Of a DNA stretch of 64,000 nucleotides, positions 55,801-63,839 are shown in pieces. This stretch comes from Megascapheus bottae (Eukaryota; Chordata; Mammalia; Rodentia; Geomyidae). Under the pieces are notes generated by a model, which saw only the letters and a list, made by a program, of their open reading frames with translations, made no database searches and was not told the origin of the DNA. The stretch is taken from assembly GCA_024803745.1 (NCBI GenBank), contig JANJXV010000013.1, forward strand, positions 55,979,001 through 56,043,000. Reading direction: 5' to 3'. The position numbers and the translations under genes were made by a program. Every line of letters starts with the position of its first letter. Within the stretch, counting starts at the first letter, position 1.

Positions 55801-58553
55801 AGTCCAGTGGTTCAGATAACCAGGTGGCTACTTTTGTTCTGGAATGTGCTTCCGTGGCAGCTCCCTCCTGGCGAGGCTGGGGTTTTGTTTAGATGAGAAC
55901 ACTGCTGTCCCTCACCTGCGCTCCAGGCAGCAGCTGGAGGGGGCGGCAAGCCATGCGAGGTGGAGGACTTGTGTACCCTCAGAGACCTCAGGCCTGAAAC
56001 AGCCTGGCAACGCCCAGGCTGATGAGATGTGAGACCTAGGCCAGCGTGGGCTGTGGTTATGTGAGACCTAGGCCAGCGTGGGCTGTGGTTTCTTGGTGAC
56101 GAGTGGACTAGTGGTGACATTTTAGCCAGAACGGGCCTTGAGAAGTACCCACCGCTCCCCAGGATGCAGCCTCGTTCAAGGCAGAGCCCGGTTCCCGAGG
56201 CCCCACGGCAGGGAGTGAGCTGGAACCTGCCTACAGCACCAAGGCCACAGACCTCTCCGAGGCCACCAGCCAGCAGGGCCTGGCTTACACCACGGAGGCC
56301 GTCTACGAAACCACAGAAGTCCCGGGCCACTACCAAGAAGGTGAGCCTCCCAAATCCACACGTCCATGCCCTTCAATGTCCTACCTTCCTGATAGGTGAG
56401 CTCCTCCCTGCCTGGCTGTCCCAGAAAGCGCCATGGGATGCTGAGCACACAGACATGGGCCCCGGGCCGGGCCCCGAGAAGGTCTTGCTCCGGAGACACA
56501 CAAGGGCCCACCTTAGCCCTGGCCTCTGCAGTGCGGGATGGCGCCAGGCGTGGGAGCCACTCCTGACTGGACAACTGCTTTCCCCTCCAGTCAGGAGGAC
56601 AGTGTCGGGGTGAGGCATCCGCTCACTGGCCACAGCTGTCCTAGTCTTTCCTGAATCACTGGCCCTCTGCCCTCAAACTCAAGTGAGAAGGTCTGGGCAC
56701 CCGTCTGGGGATGGAGGCCCCACGGCTGCCCTTCCGAGCTGGAGGCCTTTCTTCTGTTGCTCTGAGGCTTGACTTCTGCTCCCTGTGTCTTCCTGGCACA
56801 GGTCTTAGGGTGCTGTCTAAAACCATGGTAGAGAAGGCATCAGTCTCTAGTCTCCACTCAGCTTTTTCACGCTTTGCTTTCAGAGGAGAACACATACGAC
56901 GAGTATGAGAATGACCTGGGCGTCACAGCCATCGCGCTCTATGACTACCAGGCTGGTGAGCTCCCCCCCGCCCCGCTTCCCAGGGCCTCTCCTTTAGCTA
57001 GATTTCTCTTTAGGATGGGACATCGCTGTGTTGCCCAGTCTGCCCTTGAACTTCTGGGTGAGCATAAGCAGCCCTGCCTCAGCCTCTAGTAGCTGGAATC
57101 ACATAGGCACCCACCATTGAGCCTGCCTACAATTCCTTAACCTTCTCGAGGCAAAGCATCACTGTGTTATTCAGGGATTTCAGACATTCCACCACCAAGG
57201 CTGGTTTATGGGTATGGTTAGAACATGCCTGTAATTCTAGGTACTCAGGAGGGCCTCATTCAAAGTCAGCCCAGGCAGACATCTCTTGAGAGATTTATAT
57301 TTCTAGATTACTAGCAGAAACCAAGAGTGGAGTATCTCAAGTGGTGGAGTACCAGCCTTGAATGGAAAAAGCCAAGCAAGACCATGACACCGAGTGCAAG
57401 CCCCAGTACTGATGCATACGTGTGTGTGTGCACACATACCAATTTGCTTTTGAAATGTTAAAAAGTTGGTCATATGGTGCCAAGAACCCCCGTGTCTCCT
57501 TCTACAGATCCCCCACCAGCCTCACCAGATCCCACCCCCACTCACTATCTGCAGGCTTTCTCAGGTCTTCAAGGACTCAGGTCATCATTTTGAGGGGCCA
57601 GGGTCCCATTGGAACATGCCTTGCCTGAGTGAGGGTCCCCTGCTGCCCTGACTCCAGGCTGTGAATGGCGCAGTTCTTCCCTGTGCCTTTCTGAGTCGCT
57701 GTGTGCCTGTTCCTTTGCTGTCTGGGTGGTGCCAACACTCTTTTTTTTTTTTTTTGCCGGTCCTGGGCTTGAGCTCAGGGCCTGCGCACTGTCCTTGGAC
57801 TTTCTCAAGGCTAGGACTCTACCACTTGAGCCTCAGCACCACTTCTGGCTTTTTTCTTTGTATGTGGTACCGAGGAATCGAACCCAGCTCTTTGTGCATG
57901 TTAGGCAAGCACTCTACCACTAGGCCAAACTCCCAGCCTTGGTGCCAGCACTCTTTAAGTGGTCCAGGAGCACTTTTTGGGATGCTAATCTGGTCCCTAA
58001 AGTCTTCAGACCCCTGCTTCCGCTGACAGCGGTTTCCCAGTGCCCCTGACCTTGGAGCAGGAGACAGAGGCTCGCCCACAGCCATGTATACTCATGTGCT
58101 AGATGTTGTGAAGCTCCATGTTGTAAGCATTCCCAGTACCCCATTTGTCCCCCTACTTCCCAGTCAGCCCATTGCCTCAGCTTTGTAGATTTCCTTGTGC
58201 CCCATTAAACCACTTCTGCAGTGCCCACCCCCACTCTCACGTGTCCCGTGTCCTTGGGGCTGAGGCTTTGACTCCCACTGCAGCGGCTGCATGGAGAATG
58301 TGTGCATCACCCTCAGTCATGTGTCCGTGTCCTAGTGGCTGGGCTTTGCCACGGGAAGACAGTGGCTGAGTTCCAGAGAGTGTGAGGGTCCGAGCCTTTC
58401 TCTTCCTTCTCCCCAGCTGGCGATGATGAGATCTCCTTTGACCCTGACGACATCATCACCAACATCGAAATGATCGATGACGGCTGGTGGCGAGGTGTGT
58501 GCAAGGGCCGGTACGGGCTCTTCCCTGCCAACTACGTGGAGCTGCGGCAGTAG
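36670..58553 (+). CDS. CTTN: Cortactin, complete coding region (16 coding exons)
   Basis: Coding exons: 36670-36756, 36884-36957, 38923-39052, 42192-42302, 43269-43323, 45497-45607, 47368-47478, 47966-48076, 48694-48804, 49871-49926, 52346-52415, 53753-53901, 54872-54964, 56163-56340, 56884-56955 and 58417-58553. Together they make 1656 nt, 551 residues plus stop, against 550 recalled for human. Order: N-terminal acidic region with DDW at residues 20-22 (Arp2/3 binding); six full and one half 37-residue repeats (F-actin binding); charged helix ([20 protein letters not shown]); proline-rich region with SPxx sites; tyrosines in VYEDA, VYETT and TYDEY, equivalent to Src sites Y421, Y470 and Y486 of human; C-terminal SH3 (ALYDYQA...[12 protein letters not shown]), which binds N-WASP, dynamin and WIP. 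It activates and stabilises branched actin at the cortex. All junctions are GT-AG except after exon 11 (repeat 6), where the donor is GC. Confidence 0.97.
36884..36957 (+). CDS. CTTN: CTTN exon 4 (acidic/linker region)
   Basis: Acceptor tttctttgcag; [20 protein letters not shown] then QEHI and a split Asn codon before gtaaga. Lies 127 bases after exon 3. Confidence 0.97.
37690..37900. mobile_element. Possible L1 fragment with TATA-rich repeat
   Basis: tctgacatttcacttaacat matches the L1-complement phrase of the form ggcttatttcacttagcata; an (AT/AC)-rich stretch (37835-37880) follows. Confidence 0.45.
38044..38325 (+). mobile_element. B1-Geo SINE split by a pyrimidine-rich reverse ID-like piece
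   Basis: B1 part ggccagttaccggtggctta to agtcctggtagaaaagtcct; it resumes at catgagacttagctcgaatt. The inserted 38140-38285 has (CCCT)n then tgctaggcaagtgctttgtc, an antisense tRNA-like head. Confidence 0.6.
38328..38560 (+). mobile_element. B1-Geo SINE
   Basis: gggccagtgcttatggctgc to caagccccacgaccaacaac. Confidence 0.8.
38923..39052 (+). CDS. CTTN: CTTN exon 5 (linker and start of repeat 1)
   Basis: Acceptor gcctccag; (N)[20 protein letters not shown] then [20 protein letters not shown] and MDK, phase 0 before gtaagc. The repeat array begins at [17 protein letters not shown]. Confidence 0.97.
39512..39725 (-). mobile_element. B1-Geo SINE
   Basis: tgtgccagatgtgggtgttg to acaggtgtgagccactggta. 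Confidence 0.78.
40195..40440 (+). mobile_element. B1-Geo SINE
   Basis: tttgtggctcctgcctgtaa to caagccccaataccagtaga; the Geo half is interrupted by an unrelated catcagtcataatcac stretch. Confidence 0.7.
40441..42191 (+). other. CTTN: CTTN intron 5, unique part
   Basis: No SINE and no exon recognised over 1.7 kb. A degenerate GGTGACACTG-type motif recurs roughly every 30-60 bases between 41,940 and 42,175. Long open frames on both strands are GC-driven. Confidence 0.6.
42192..42302 (+). CDS. CTTN: CTTN exon 6 (repeats 1/2, 111 nt, phase 0)
   Basis: Acceptor ctctgttctag; [20 protein letters not shown] then [17 protein letters not shown], donor gtgagt. Exactly one 37-residue unit, but cut at SAVG rather than at DY. 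Confidence 0.97.
43030..43225 (+). mobile_element. IDL-Geo SINE
   Basis: ctgggagtgtagcttagtgg to aaccccaggactggccaaaa; it ends about 45 bases before CTTN exon 7. Confidence 0.85.
43269..43323 (+). CDS. CTTN: CTTN exon 7 (half repeat, 55 nt)
   Basis: Acceptor ctgatttcag; [18 protein letters not shown] and the first base of Asp, donor gtgagc. It switches the phase from 0 to 1 for the following repeat exons. Confidence 0.97.
43520..43752 (-). mobile_element. B1-Geo SINE
   Basis: tcagtggtggggtgttaact to gatgacgggcgtgagccttc. Confidence 0.78.
44158..44354 (-). mobile_element. IDL-Geo SINE
   Basis: cccagtcctggggcttgaac to aggccaaactcttggccc. Confidence 0.85.
44372..44645 (-). mobile_element. B1-Geo SINE with internal duplication
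   Basis: ggtgggtcgtggggcttgat to cagatgtgagccactgcgtc. The segment gagctcttcag-ttcaaggctaccaccct occurs twice, so the Geo half is about 60 bases longer than usual. Confidence 0.75.
44838..45068 (-). mobile_element. B1-Geo SINE
   Basis: cactactggggcttgaactc to taacaggtgtgagtcactgg. Confidence 0.75.
45178..45376 (+). mobile_element. IDL-Geo SINE
   Basis: ggggctgggagcataaccta to cctcaggactggcc followed by a pure A run of 18. It lies about 120 bases before CTTN exon 8. Confidence 0.88.
45497..45607 (+). CDS. CTTN: CTTN exon 8 (repeat 3, 111 nt, phase 1)
   Basis: Acceptor gtctccttag; (D)[18 protein letters not shown] then [18 protein letters not shown]. The donor gtacgc is non-optimal, and a polypyrimidine tract of about 240 bases starts within 10 bases of it. 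Confidence 0.97.
45615..45850. repeat. CTTN: Polypyrimidine (CCCT/CCTT)n tract in CTTN intron 8
   Basis: About 236 bases almost wholly C/T on the + strand, with only a couple of purine interruptions, built from CCCT and CCTT units. It starts within 10 bases of the exon 8 donor. Confidence 0.95.
45872..46083 (-). mobile_element. B1-Geo SINE
   Basis: tgtgggtcatggggcttaaa to ttacaggtgtgagccattgt; its poly-T joins the pyrimidine tract. Confidence 0.82.
46170..46392 (-). mobile_element. B1-Geo SINE, diverged
   Basis: ttagtgtggggcttgaaact to ttataagcatgagccagtgg. Confidence 0.7.
46435..46700 (-). mobile_element. Probable L1 3'-end fragment
   Basis: gtaaaggtgatatgcagagt and ttcccattgatacccagaag resemble segments at 6,870-6,930 and 20,940-21,010, so they share a family. 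Confidence 0.45.
46876..47075 (+). mobile_element. IDL-Geo SINE
   Basis: gggctgggaatgtggcttag to caagccccaggactggcaaa. Confidence 0.87.
47139..47312 (+). mobile_element. IDL-Geo SINE lacking its 3' end
   Basis: gccaggagtttggcctaggg to gacggtgctcgggacctgaa; no A tail. It ends about 55 bases before CTTN exon 9. Confidence 0.82.
47368..47478 (+). CDS. CTTN: CTTN exon 9 (repeat 4, 111 nt, phase 1)
   Basis: Acceptor tgttcctag; (D)[18 protein letters not shown] then [18 protein letters not shown]. Its second half is nearly identical at the base level to exons 7 and 8. The donor gtgcct is weak. Repeat 4 is the one most important for F-actin binding in published cortactin work (recalled). Confidence 0.97.
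47966..48076 (+). CDS. CTTN: CTTN exon 10 (repeat 5, 111 nt, phase 1)
   Basis: Acceptor gtgcatgtag; (D)[18 protein letters not shown] then [18 protein letters not shown], donor gtacag. This exon is omitted together with exon 11 in the shorter known splice form. Confidence 0.97.
48694..48804 (+). CDS. CTTN: CTTN exon 11 (repeat 6) with GC donor
   Basis: Acceptor gatttccag; (D)[18 protein letters not shown] then [18 protein letters not shown], ending at CAAG. The next two intron bases are GC (48805-48806), not GT. The 111-nt length and the phase needed by exon 12 fix this boundary; every nearby GT would shift the frame. The exon is the one skipped in a known CTTN splice variant, and skipping is in frame. 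Confidence 0.9.
49871..49926 (+). CDS. CTTN: CTTN exon 12 (terminal half repeat, 56 nt)
   Basis: Acceptor cacttttcag; (D)[18 protein letters not shown], donor gtgagt. It brings the phase back from 1 to 0. With exon 7 (55 nt) it adds up to exactly one 111-nt repeat. Confidence 0.97.
49927..51913 (+). other. CTTN: CTTN intron 12, unique part
   Basis: Apart from the minisatellite, no exon and only faint B1 traces (near 50,455-50,540). Open frames here have no recognisable similarity. Confidence 0.6.
50262..50380. repeat. 27-bp minisatellite in CTTN intron 12
   Basis: Unit around catatgactgctgggatgg followed by ggtggcag; two perfect copies with diverged copies on each side (about four in all). 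Confidence 0.85.
51914..52143 (-). mobile_element. B1-Geo SINE
   Basis: gtcctgtggcttgaactcag to ttacaggcgtgagccactgc. Confidence 0.83.
52346..52415 (+). CDS. CTTN: CTTN exon 13
   Basis: Acceptor cctgcctgcag; [20 protein letters not shown] then VEA, donor gtgagt. It is the segment after the repeats and before the helix. Confidence 0.96.
52860..52906. repeat. (GCGT)n microsatellite
   Basis: About nine consecutive GCGT units followed by GTATGTGTGT, in CTTN intron 13. Confidence 0.95.
53753..53901 (+). CDS. CTTN: CTTN exon 14 (charged helix)
   Basis: Acceptor tttcctccag; (V)[19 protein letters not shown] then [20 protein letters not shown] and [10 protein letters not shown], donor gtaagt. The almost uninterrupted charged sequence predicts a single alpha-helix. 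Confidence 0.97.
53902..54871 (+). other. CTTN: CTTN intron 14
   Basis: Unique sequence without a recognised exon or SINE. The open frames at 54,366-54,797 (+) and 54,513-54,944 (-) overlap each other and show no family signature. Confidence 0.6.
54872..54964 (+). CDS. CTTN: CTTN exon 15 (proline-rich, ERK and Src sites)
   Basis: Acceptor ttccattacag; [20 protein letters not shown] then [11 protein letters not shown], donor gttggt. PPASP and PSSPVYE correspond to the ERK sites (S405, S418 in human) and to the first Src tyrosine (Y421). The insert AAAEK differs from human here and is the least conserved part of the protein. Confidence 0.96.
56027..56090. repeat. 32-bp tandem duplication in CTTN intron 15
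   Basis: atgtgagacctaggccagcg followed by tgggctgtggtt occurs twice in a row (56027-56058, 56059-56090). Confidence 0.92.
56163..56340 (+). CDS. CTTN: CTTN exon 16 (Ser/Thr/Tyr-rich region)
   Basis: Acceptor cgctccccag; [20 protein letters not shown], then [20 protein letters not shown], then [19 protein letters not shown], donor gtgagc. VYETT is equivalent to the human Y470 Src site. This exon is more diverged from human than the repeats and the SH3 domain. Confidence 0.95.
56884..56955 (+). CDS. CTTN: CTTN exon 17 (third Src site, start of SH3)
   Basis: Acceptor gctttgctttcag; (E)[19 protein letters not shown] then YDYQA, donor gtgagc. TYDEY is equivalent to human Y486, and ALYDYQA is the canonical ALYDY motif that opens SH3 domains. 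Confidence 0.97.
57010..57127 (-). mobile_element. B1 SINE
   Basis: ggatgggacatcgctgtgtt and cctctagtagctggaatcac; a single B1, about 55 bases after CTTN exon 17. Confidence 0.65.
57193..57412 (+). mobile_element. B1-Geo SINE, diverged
   Basis: tgggtatggttagaacatgc to gtgcaagccccagtactgat. Confidence 0.65.
57740..57938 (-). mobile_element. IDL-Geo SINE
   Basis: Poly-T then gccggtcctgggcttgagct to aggccaaactcccagcc; the flanking ggtgccaacactcttt and ggtgccagcactcttt are a 16-bp target duplication with one mismatch. Confidence 0.9.
58417..58553 (+). CDS. CTTN: CTTN exon 18 (SH3 domain and stop)
   Basis: Acceptor cttctccccag; (A)[19 protein letters not shown], then [20 protein letters not shown], then VELRQ and TAG at 58551-58553. 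The WW pair and the PxxY of FPANY are the SH3 ligand-groove residues. The exon continues as 3' UTR. Confidence 0.98.
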
Positions 58554-58845
58554 GCGCCGCCACCTCGGGCCGGCCACTGCCAGTCAGAGCTGACACTACA
58601 GATCATGATCACACCTTCGCTGGTTCGGGGTTTGGTTTTTGTGTTTTGTTTTTCCAGAGGATGGGGGGATATACATATTGCTTTTATATTTAATACTTTT
58701 GCTGATGCTTTCAAAGATGTCTATGCCCCAGAACTGGCTAACACATTGTAATCATGTTAGGAGGACTTTGGTCGTTGTTCTAGCCATTGAAGGAGTTTCC
58801 TTTCTTTTTCTGCAAGTTGACTGTCATGTACAGCCATTTCAGGGG

Positions 58846-58945
58846 CCTGCAGTTCTCCTGCGTGGGGAGGGTTGTGCCTGGTGTCCAGGCTGTGTCCTGC
58901 AGTTCTCCTGCGTGGGGAGGGCTGTGTCCTGGTGTGCAGGGTGAC
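58846..58945. repeat. CTTN: 50-bp tandem duplication in CTTN 3' UTR
   Basis: cctgcagttctcctgcgtgg begins at 58846 and again at 58896; the units are highly similar over about 50 bases each. Confidence 0.9.
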
Positions 58946-59710
58946 GGCCGGTATCCTAGCACAGGCCAGCGCACTCAGCCGCATGTACAGTGTGGATGGC
59001 GGTGGTGGTGAGGAAATGGTGGAGTCCAGCACCTGGAATGAGAACCTCCAGTCTTGTGCTGTGAGAGTGCAGGGTTTGTGACAGCTGGGACCCAGGCTGT
59101 TCTCCAGCTGCCTCCCTGTCGTGTCTCCATCTCCACACCTACCTTGGTACTCCAGTGAGGCCTCTTATCTGCCCTGCCGTGCCCTGCTCTGCCCTGCCCT
59201 GCCTGAAGGGCCTTGTCTCCCTCCCTGCTTGTCTCGGCTCCACGACGCTGGTGTTGAGCTCAGACCCACAGGCCCCACAGCCTGGTGACCCAGATTTGTG
59301 CCTCAGTGAGGATGGTGGCAAGGTTTGCCAAACTGTTCCAGCACAGCAAAAGGCAGTGGATGGACTTGGCTGACATACAGGGTGGGTGAGGCAGTGCTCT
59401 TTCCAGAGGCCGCTGCCATTGCAGTTTCTGAAGCGGCTGTCCCCACCTGCCTGCTCACATGGTGGTGCCTTGGGCCCTGTGGAGAAGCTGGAAGGCTGGA
59501 CTGGGCTGGGTGAGCCCCGGAGAGACCAGCAGACACTTCCCTGCCTGGGACACAGAGCGATCATGCTTGCTGCCTGCCTTTTCTCTCCAGAAGTATATTT
59601 CTGCATAGTCCTTGCCTTTCCACTACAGGGACAGGTTTTATAGGCGCCTGTTGTATCTGCATTTCTGTAGCACTCCTCATAGATATGATTTTTTAAAATT
59701 AAGTATTCAG

Positions 59711-59716
59711 AATAAA
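59711..59716 (+). terminator. CTTN: CTTN poly(A) signal
   Basis: AATAAA in cagaataaacttttgattcc, followed by a GT-rich stretch (ggctgctgggtcactttgttctg) about 25-45 bases downstream. It is the only canonical hexamer at a suitable distance after the stop codon. Confidence 0.8.
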
Positions 59717-59735
59717 CTTTTGATTCCATTATTTC

Positions 59736-61892
59736 CTTGGCTGCTGGGTCACTTTGTTCTGCATTGGGCCCATGTGTCCCCGGGTGGCCAGCTTGGACTG
59801 CCTGCGTGGCCCATGGCCTTCTGGTGGCACTGCCGGTTCTCAGGAGGCTCCGCTGGGGAGCTCATGCCCATGTTCTTCCACAAGAACTCTAAGCAAAAGA
59901 GAAAATGTGTGAATGAGTTGTTTCTGAGTAAGCACTCTGGCCCCCAAGTGCTGTGTAGCTAACGGAATCTTTCAGGACGCAAAAAGCCGGAAGCAGGAGG
60001 AGCCAGCGGTCCCAATCAGAGCAGGTGTACAGGGAAGCAGCTGGTGGGTGCAGGACGTCCAGCCATCGGGGAGGCCGCCCATAGCCTTGCATCAGAGGAA
60101 GTGTTCTGCCCTTGGGAGAGCTGGTGTCCCCTGCAGCCACAAAGTCTTGATAGGGACAGGCCCCGATTCCCAAGTCCCAGCAGCAGTTCCTTCTTTTCCT
60201 GTCTTCTTTTCTGTGCTTGTTTGGTGGTGCTACCCTGTGCTTACTTTGCTGGCACTCTCTCCCTTGTGCCAAATGCCCAGCCCTTTTGGCTTTAATTTAG
60301 ATAGGGCCTCACACTTGTGTCTGGGGCTAACCTTGGCTCGTGATCCATCTACCTCTGCTCCCTGGGTAGCTGACAGGCTTTCCTCCTGTCTTGTCAGTCC
60401 CTTACATGTGCTGGCCTGTGCTCTGGTGTTTTTCTGTAGCCAGGACCCTGTGCTAGTGACCTCTCTCCCCAAGCAAGCTGTGGCCAGGCTGAGCCGCCCA
60501 GACCTCCATTGAGCTCTTACTCTCTGGACTGGGTGTGGTAGGCCTCTCACTTTCTGGCTGGCACTTGGGGTTGGTTGCAGTGCCAGTTCTGTACAATTTC
60601 CTTTTCCATGGTGTGAGAATTAAGATGGGATCAGCTGTTCTGCACCCCTCTCCCCCATGCCGCATCTTGTTGGAGCTGGCCGGGGTTTCTGTGGAACAGC
60701 GGGGCCCCCCCATTCAGGTCTTCCCATGGAACCTCCTGAGGGCTCTGTTGACAAGCCCCCTCCAGCTCCTGCAGCTGCCTTGAGCTGGCCCTGCCCTGTC
60801 TCCAGCATGGCCTTGGCCACTGATGTCCTCCCAGAGCAAGGCCAGCTCAGGGGCTAGGTTTGAGGGTGGGCCTGTCCTTCACTCAGTGCCCAGGGGGTGG
60901 GAGCTGTCTGCAAGGCGTGGCCTCAGCCACTTGTGGGAGGCTGGTCTTGAGGAGCCAGAGCTGGGAGGGCCTGGACTGGCTGGGGGTCAGGTGTGACAAC
61001 TGGTGGGGGTGCAGATGGGGATTGAGCAGAGACACAGAGATAGGGCACACAGTGGCTCTGTTTCTGGTCTGTTGATTACCAAGAGCACCTCAGGACTCCC
61101 TTATATTCACCTCCCTACCTGGTTTCCTTTATGATGCACTTAATTCAAGCAGCCTGTGCTCAGCCATTGGGGGATAGGTGGGTAGGGGCAGTGGGAGTGC
61201 TGGAGATGCTGCCAGCCACACAGGCAGCTCTATCTGATTGTTTCTTTTGGGCACAGCCTGAAGGTCATCTGCTCACTCCTGCATCTTCACAAGATGTCCA
61301 TGGAGGGGTTGGCGTTCCAGGTTTGTGGCTGGCTGGCTGGCTGGCTGGCTCCTGAGGAATGTGAGACATGGCTCTGCCCCTATGCTGAGCTGTGGTGTTC
61401 AGTTCCAGCTGTGGATGCTGGCCACTAAGTGGGGGTACTGTTGGGCTGGCTAGGGGCTCTCCTGTGCTCCTTTACCCTGCAGGCTGCAGGCCCCACTGGG
61501 TAATACCCACCCTGGGCCCCAGACACCACTGGCTTCTCCATATGCACTGCCTTGCCAGCTCCCACTTCTCATGGGTGGGCAAGGCTGGAGATTACTGCCT
61601 CCTCTTAGCCCCAGGCTCCCGTCCTCCCTCTTGGAGCTGGACATTTTCCAGGGTACCTTCACAAATGGGGCACCCTGCGCAGGGCCCCTCCACACCCAGG
61701 CAGCCCTTGGAGGCTGAGGCAGGAGGATTTTTTGAGAGCAGCCTGGGCAGCAGAGCAGGCCCTTGCCTGGGAGCAGCAAGCCGGAGTTGCAGGGTGAACA
61801 TCCCTTACCAGAAGCGTGTGACAGGACACATGGTGGTTTCCCCTCTCCTTTGGAATTCTGTTCAGAATATGTAGGTGAGCCAGCAGGCATCA
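59736..61892. other. Intergenic DNA downstream of CTTN
   Basis: Unique, moderately GC-rich sequence. No exon of SHANK2 or another known gene was recognised on either strand. Contains a short (GGCT)n at 61327-61350 and weak B1 traces near 60,300-60,430 and 61,700-61,760. Confidence 0.6.
61327..61350. repeat. (GGCT)n short repeat
   Basis: Six tandem GGCT units. Confidence 0.9.
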
Positions 61893-62085
61893 GTAACACA
61901 CCATAATCCCAGCTGCTCCTGGCTTTGTGAGGATCATGGTTGAAGCCAGCTTCTGCAGCAAAGTCCGAGAGACTTATTTTCCATTAACCACCAAAAAGCT
62001 GGAAGTAGAGCTGTGACTCAGTAGAGCAGTAGCCTTGAGCAGAAGCAGCTCAGGGTCAGCACCTAGGCCCTGAGTCTCAGGTCCC
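61893..62085 (+). mobile_element. B1-Geo SINE, 3' part lost
   Basis: aacacaccataatcccagct to agcacctaggccctgagtct. It is cut by a reverse-strand B1 fragment (62075-62108) and an IDL head. Confidence 0.65.
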
Positions 62086-62109
62086 TTTGTGCCCAGCTGG
62101 CTTTGAACC

Positions 62110-62214
62110 GGGTACTTCCAGCTTTTTCTATGCATGTGGTACTGAGGAATCGAACCTGGGTCTTCGTACATACTAGGCAAGCACTCTACCACTAGACCAA
62201 ACTCCTGGCCCCTC
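62110..62214 (-). mobile_element. Truncated IDL-Geo SINE (tRNA-like head)
   Basis: gtacttccagctttttctat to agaccaaactcctggcccc; the Geo half is absent. Confidence 0.75.
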
Positions 62215-62396
62215 CAGCTCATTTCTTTCTGATTATTGAGACAGGCCACTCTAGTTTTTTTCCCCTTCTAGCTGGCCTGAAAGCAGGCTCCCCAATCTCA
62301 GCTTCTCACATAGCTGGGATGATAGATATGCATCATTAATTGTGCTTAGCTTTTTGAGTTGTGATGGAACCTCATGAACTTTTTGCCTATGTAGGC

Positions 62397-62628
62397 CTTG
62401 AACCATAATCTTTTTTTTTTTACCCCCAATCTTGGGGCTTGAACTCAGGGCCTGAGCACTGTCCTTGGGCTTTCTCAAGGCTGGCTGGCACTCTACCACA
62501 TGAGCCACAGCACCACTTCTGGCTTATTCTACGTATATGGTACACCAAGGAATCGAACCCGTATTTCTGTATGCTAGGCAAGCACTCTACCACTAGGCCA
62601 AACTCCCAGCCCCTTGAACCATAATCTT
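62397..62628 (-). mobile_element. IDL-Geo SINE with 16-bp target duplication, inside an old B1
   Basis: The element at 62413-62612 is flanked by perfect cttgaaccataatctt copies (62397-62412, 62613-62628). The flanks are the two halves of a reverse B1 (tttgcctatgtaggccttga and agtagctggaattacaggtg). Confidence 0.9.
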
Positions 62629-62809
62629 CCAGTAGCTGGAATTACAGGTGTGACCCACAGTACTTGGCGTGGCACACTTTGAGTGCTTCAACTTTGGTAC
62701 CTGCTGACAGTTGCCCTCCATGGAAAGGACAGGCACCAGCGGATGGCTCACTACATTGAGCAACATCTTTACATTTGTTTAGGAGCGCTTGCCTTTTTGT
62801 TTTTTTTTT

Positions 62810-63008
62810 TTCTTGTCCCGGGTCGTGAACTGGGCTCTGTCCCTGAGCCTCCCTATGCCGCAGCACCACCACCTCTGGCTTTTTCTGGGTAGTTTATTGT
62901 AGATAATGTCTCTGGACTTGACTGCCCAAGCTGGCTTTGAATTGACACCCTTACATCTCAGTCTCCTGAGTAGCTAGGATTAACAGAGGTGAGCCACCAG
63001 CACCTGGC
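62810..63008 (-). mobile_element. B1-Geo SINE
   Basis: cttgtcccgggtcgtgaact to aggtgagccaccagcacctg. Confidence 0.72.
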
Positions 63009-63084
63009 TAATGTAATTTGTTTGTCATTTCCTTGGAGCAGCCTTCCCCATTCTGAGATGAATTTTTTGTTTGTTTGTTTTTGT

Positions 63085-63312
63085 GTGTGCCAGTTTTGGG
63101 GTTTCGACTTAGAGCTTGGGCACTGTCTCTGAGCTCTCTTGATCAAAGTGAGCTGCTCTACCACTTGCCACAGCTCTAGTTCTGGCTTTGTGCTGGTTAA
63201 TTGGAAATAAGAGTCTCATGGACTTTCCTGCCTGGGTGGCTTTGAACCAGTCCTTACATTGCAAGCCTTCTGACTAGTAGGATTACAAATGTGAACCACT
63301 AACTCCCAGCTT
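63085..63312 (-). mobile_element. B1-Geo SINE
   Basis: gtgtgccagttttggggttt to acaaatgtgaaccactaact. Confidence 0.72.
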
Positions 63313-63464
63313 GTATTTGGTACTTGAGAAGAAGGCATTTCTGTGTGGTCAGTCCTAACTGCCCCTGGCATGAGCTCCTCTTGCCTCAGCCTCCTGAGTG
63401 CTGAGAGCGCTGATGTGCACTTGTAAGACATGTCTGGCTAGTCTAACCACTTTTGTGCAGGGAC

Positions 63465-63580
63465 TGCTACTGGAGTTAGAACTCAAGACTGTTTCCTCTT
63501 GTTTTTCACTCAGCTGCTCTACCACTTGAGCCACATTCCAGTTCTACACTTTGTGCTGGTTAATTGGAGATAAGAGTCTG
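63465..63580 (-). mobile_element. B1-Geo fragment (Geo half only)
   Basis: ctgctactggagttagaact to taattggagataagagtctg; the B1 half is missing. Confidence 0.65.
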
Positions 63581-63839
63581 GCCGTTTGTCTTTTACCATT
63601 GCGTTTTCACTCAACTCTTTGCGCAAGTGTGAAGTAATTTCAGGTTTACAGCTAAGTACAAATTGAATGCAGAGAGTTGCTGCAGACCCCCGCTTAACAG
63701 CTTGGCCTTGGTGTCCTTAATGAAAATGGGAAACCACTGTGGCGTGTAGTGCTCTTAAACCACAGGCTCTGTTTGAACTCATTCATTTTTCCTTAAGTGC
63801 TCTTTGGTTACTCCAAGATCCAGCCCAGGATTTCACATG

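Larger units (their letters stand above)
58554..59735 (+). other. CTTN: CTTN 3' UTR
   Basis: About 1.2 kb following the stop, ending shortly after AATAAA at 59711-59716. It is free of SINEs. It contains a 50-bp tandem duplication (58846-58945). The antisense open frame at 59139-59729 is a by-product of GC-rich sequence. Confidence 0.85.

Noticed and set aside
59139..59729. Open frame of 196 residues antisense to the CTTN 3' UTR
   Set aside because: GC-rich UTR complement without similarity or promoter; its start overlaps the CTTN poly(A) signal.
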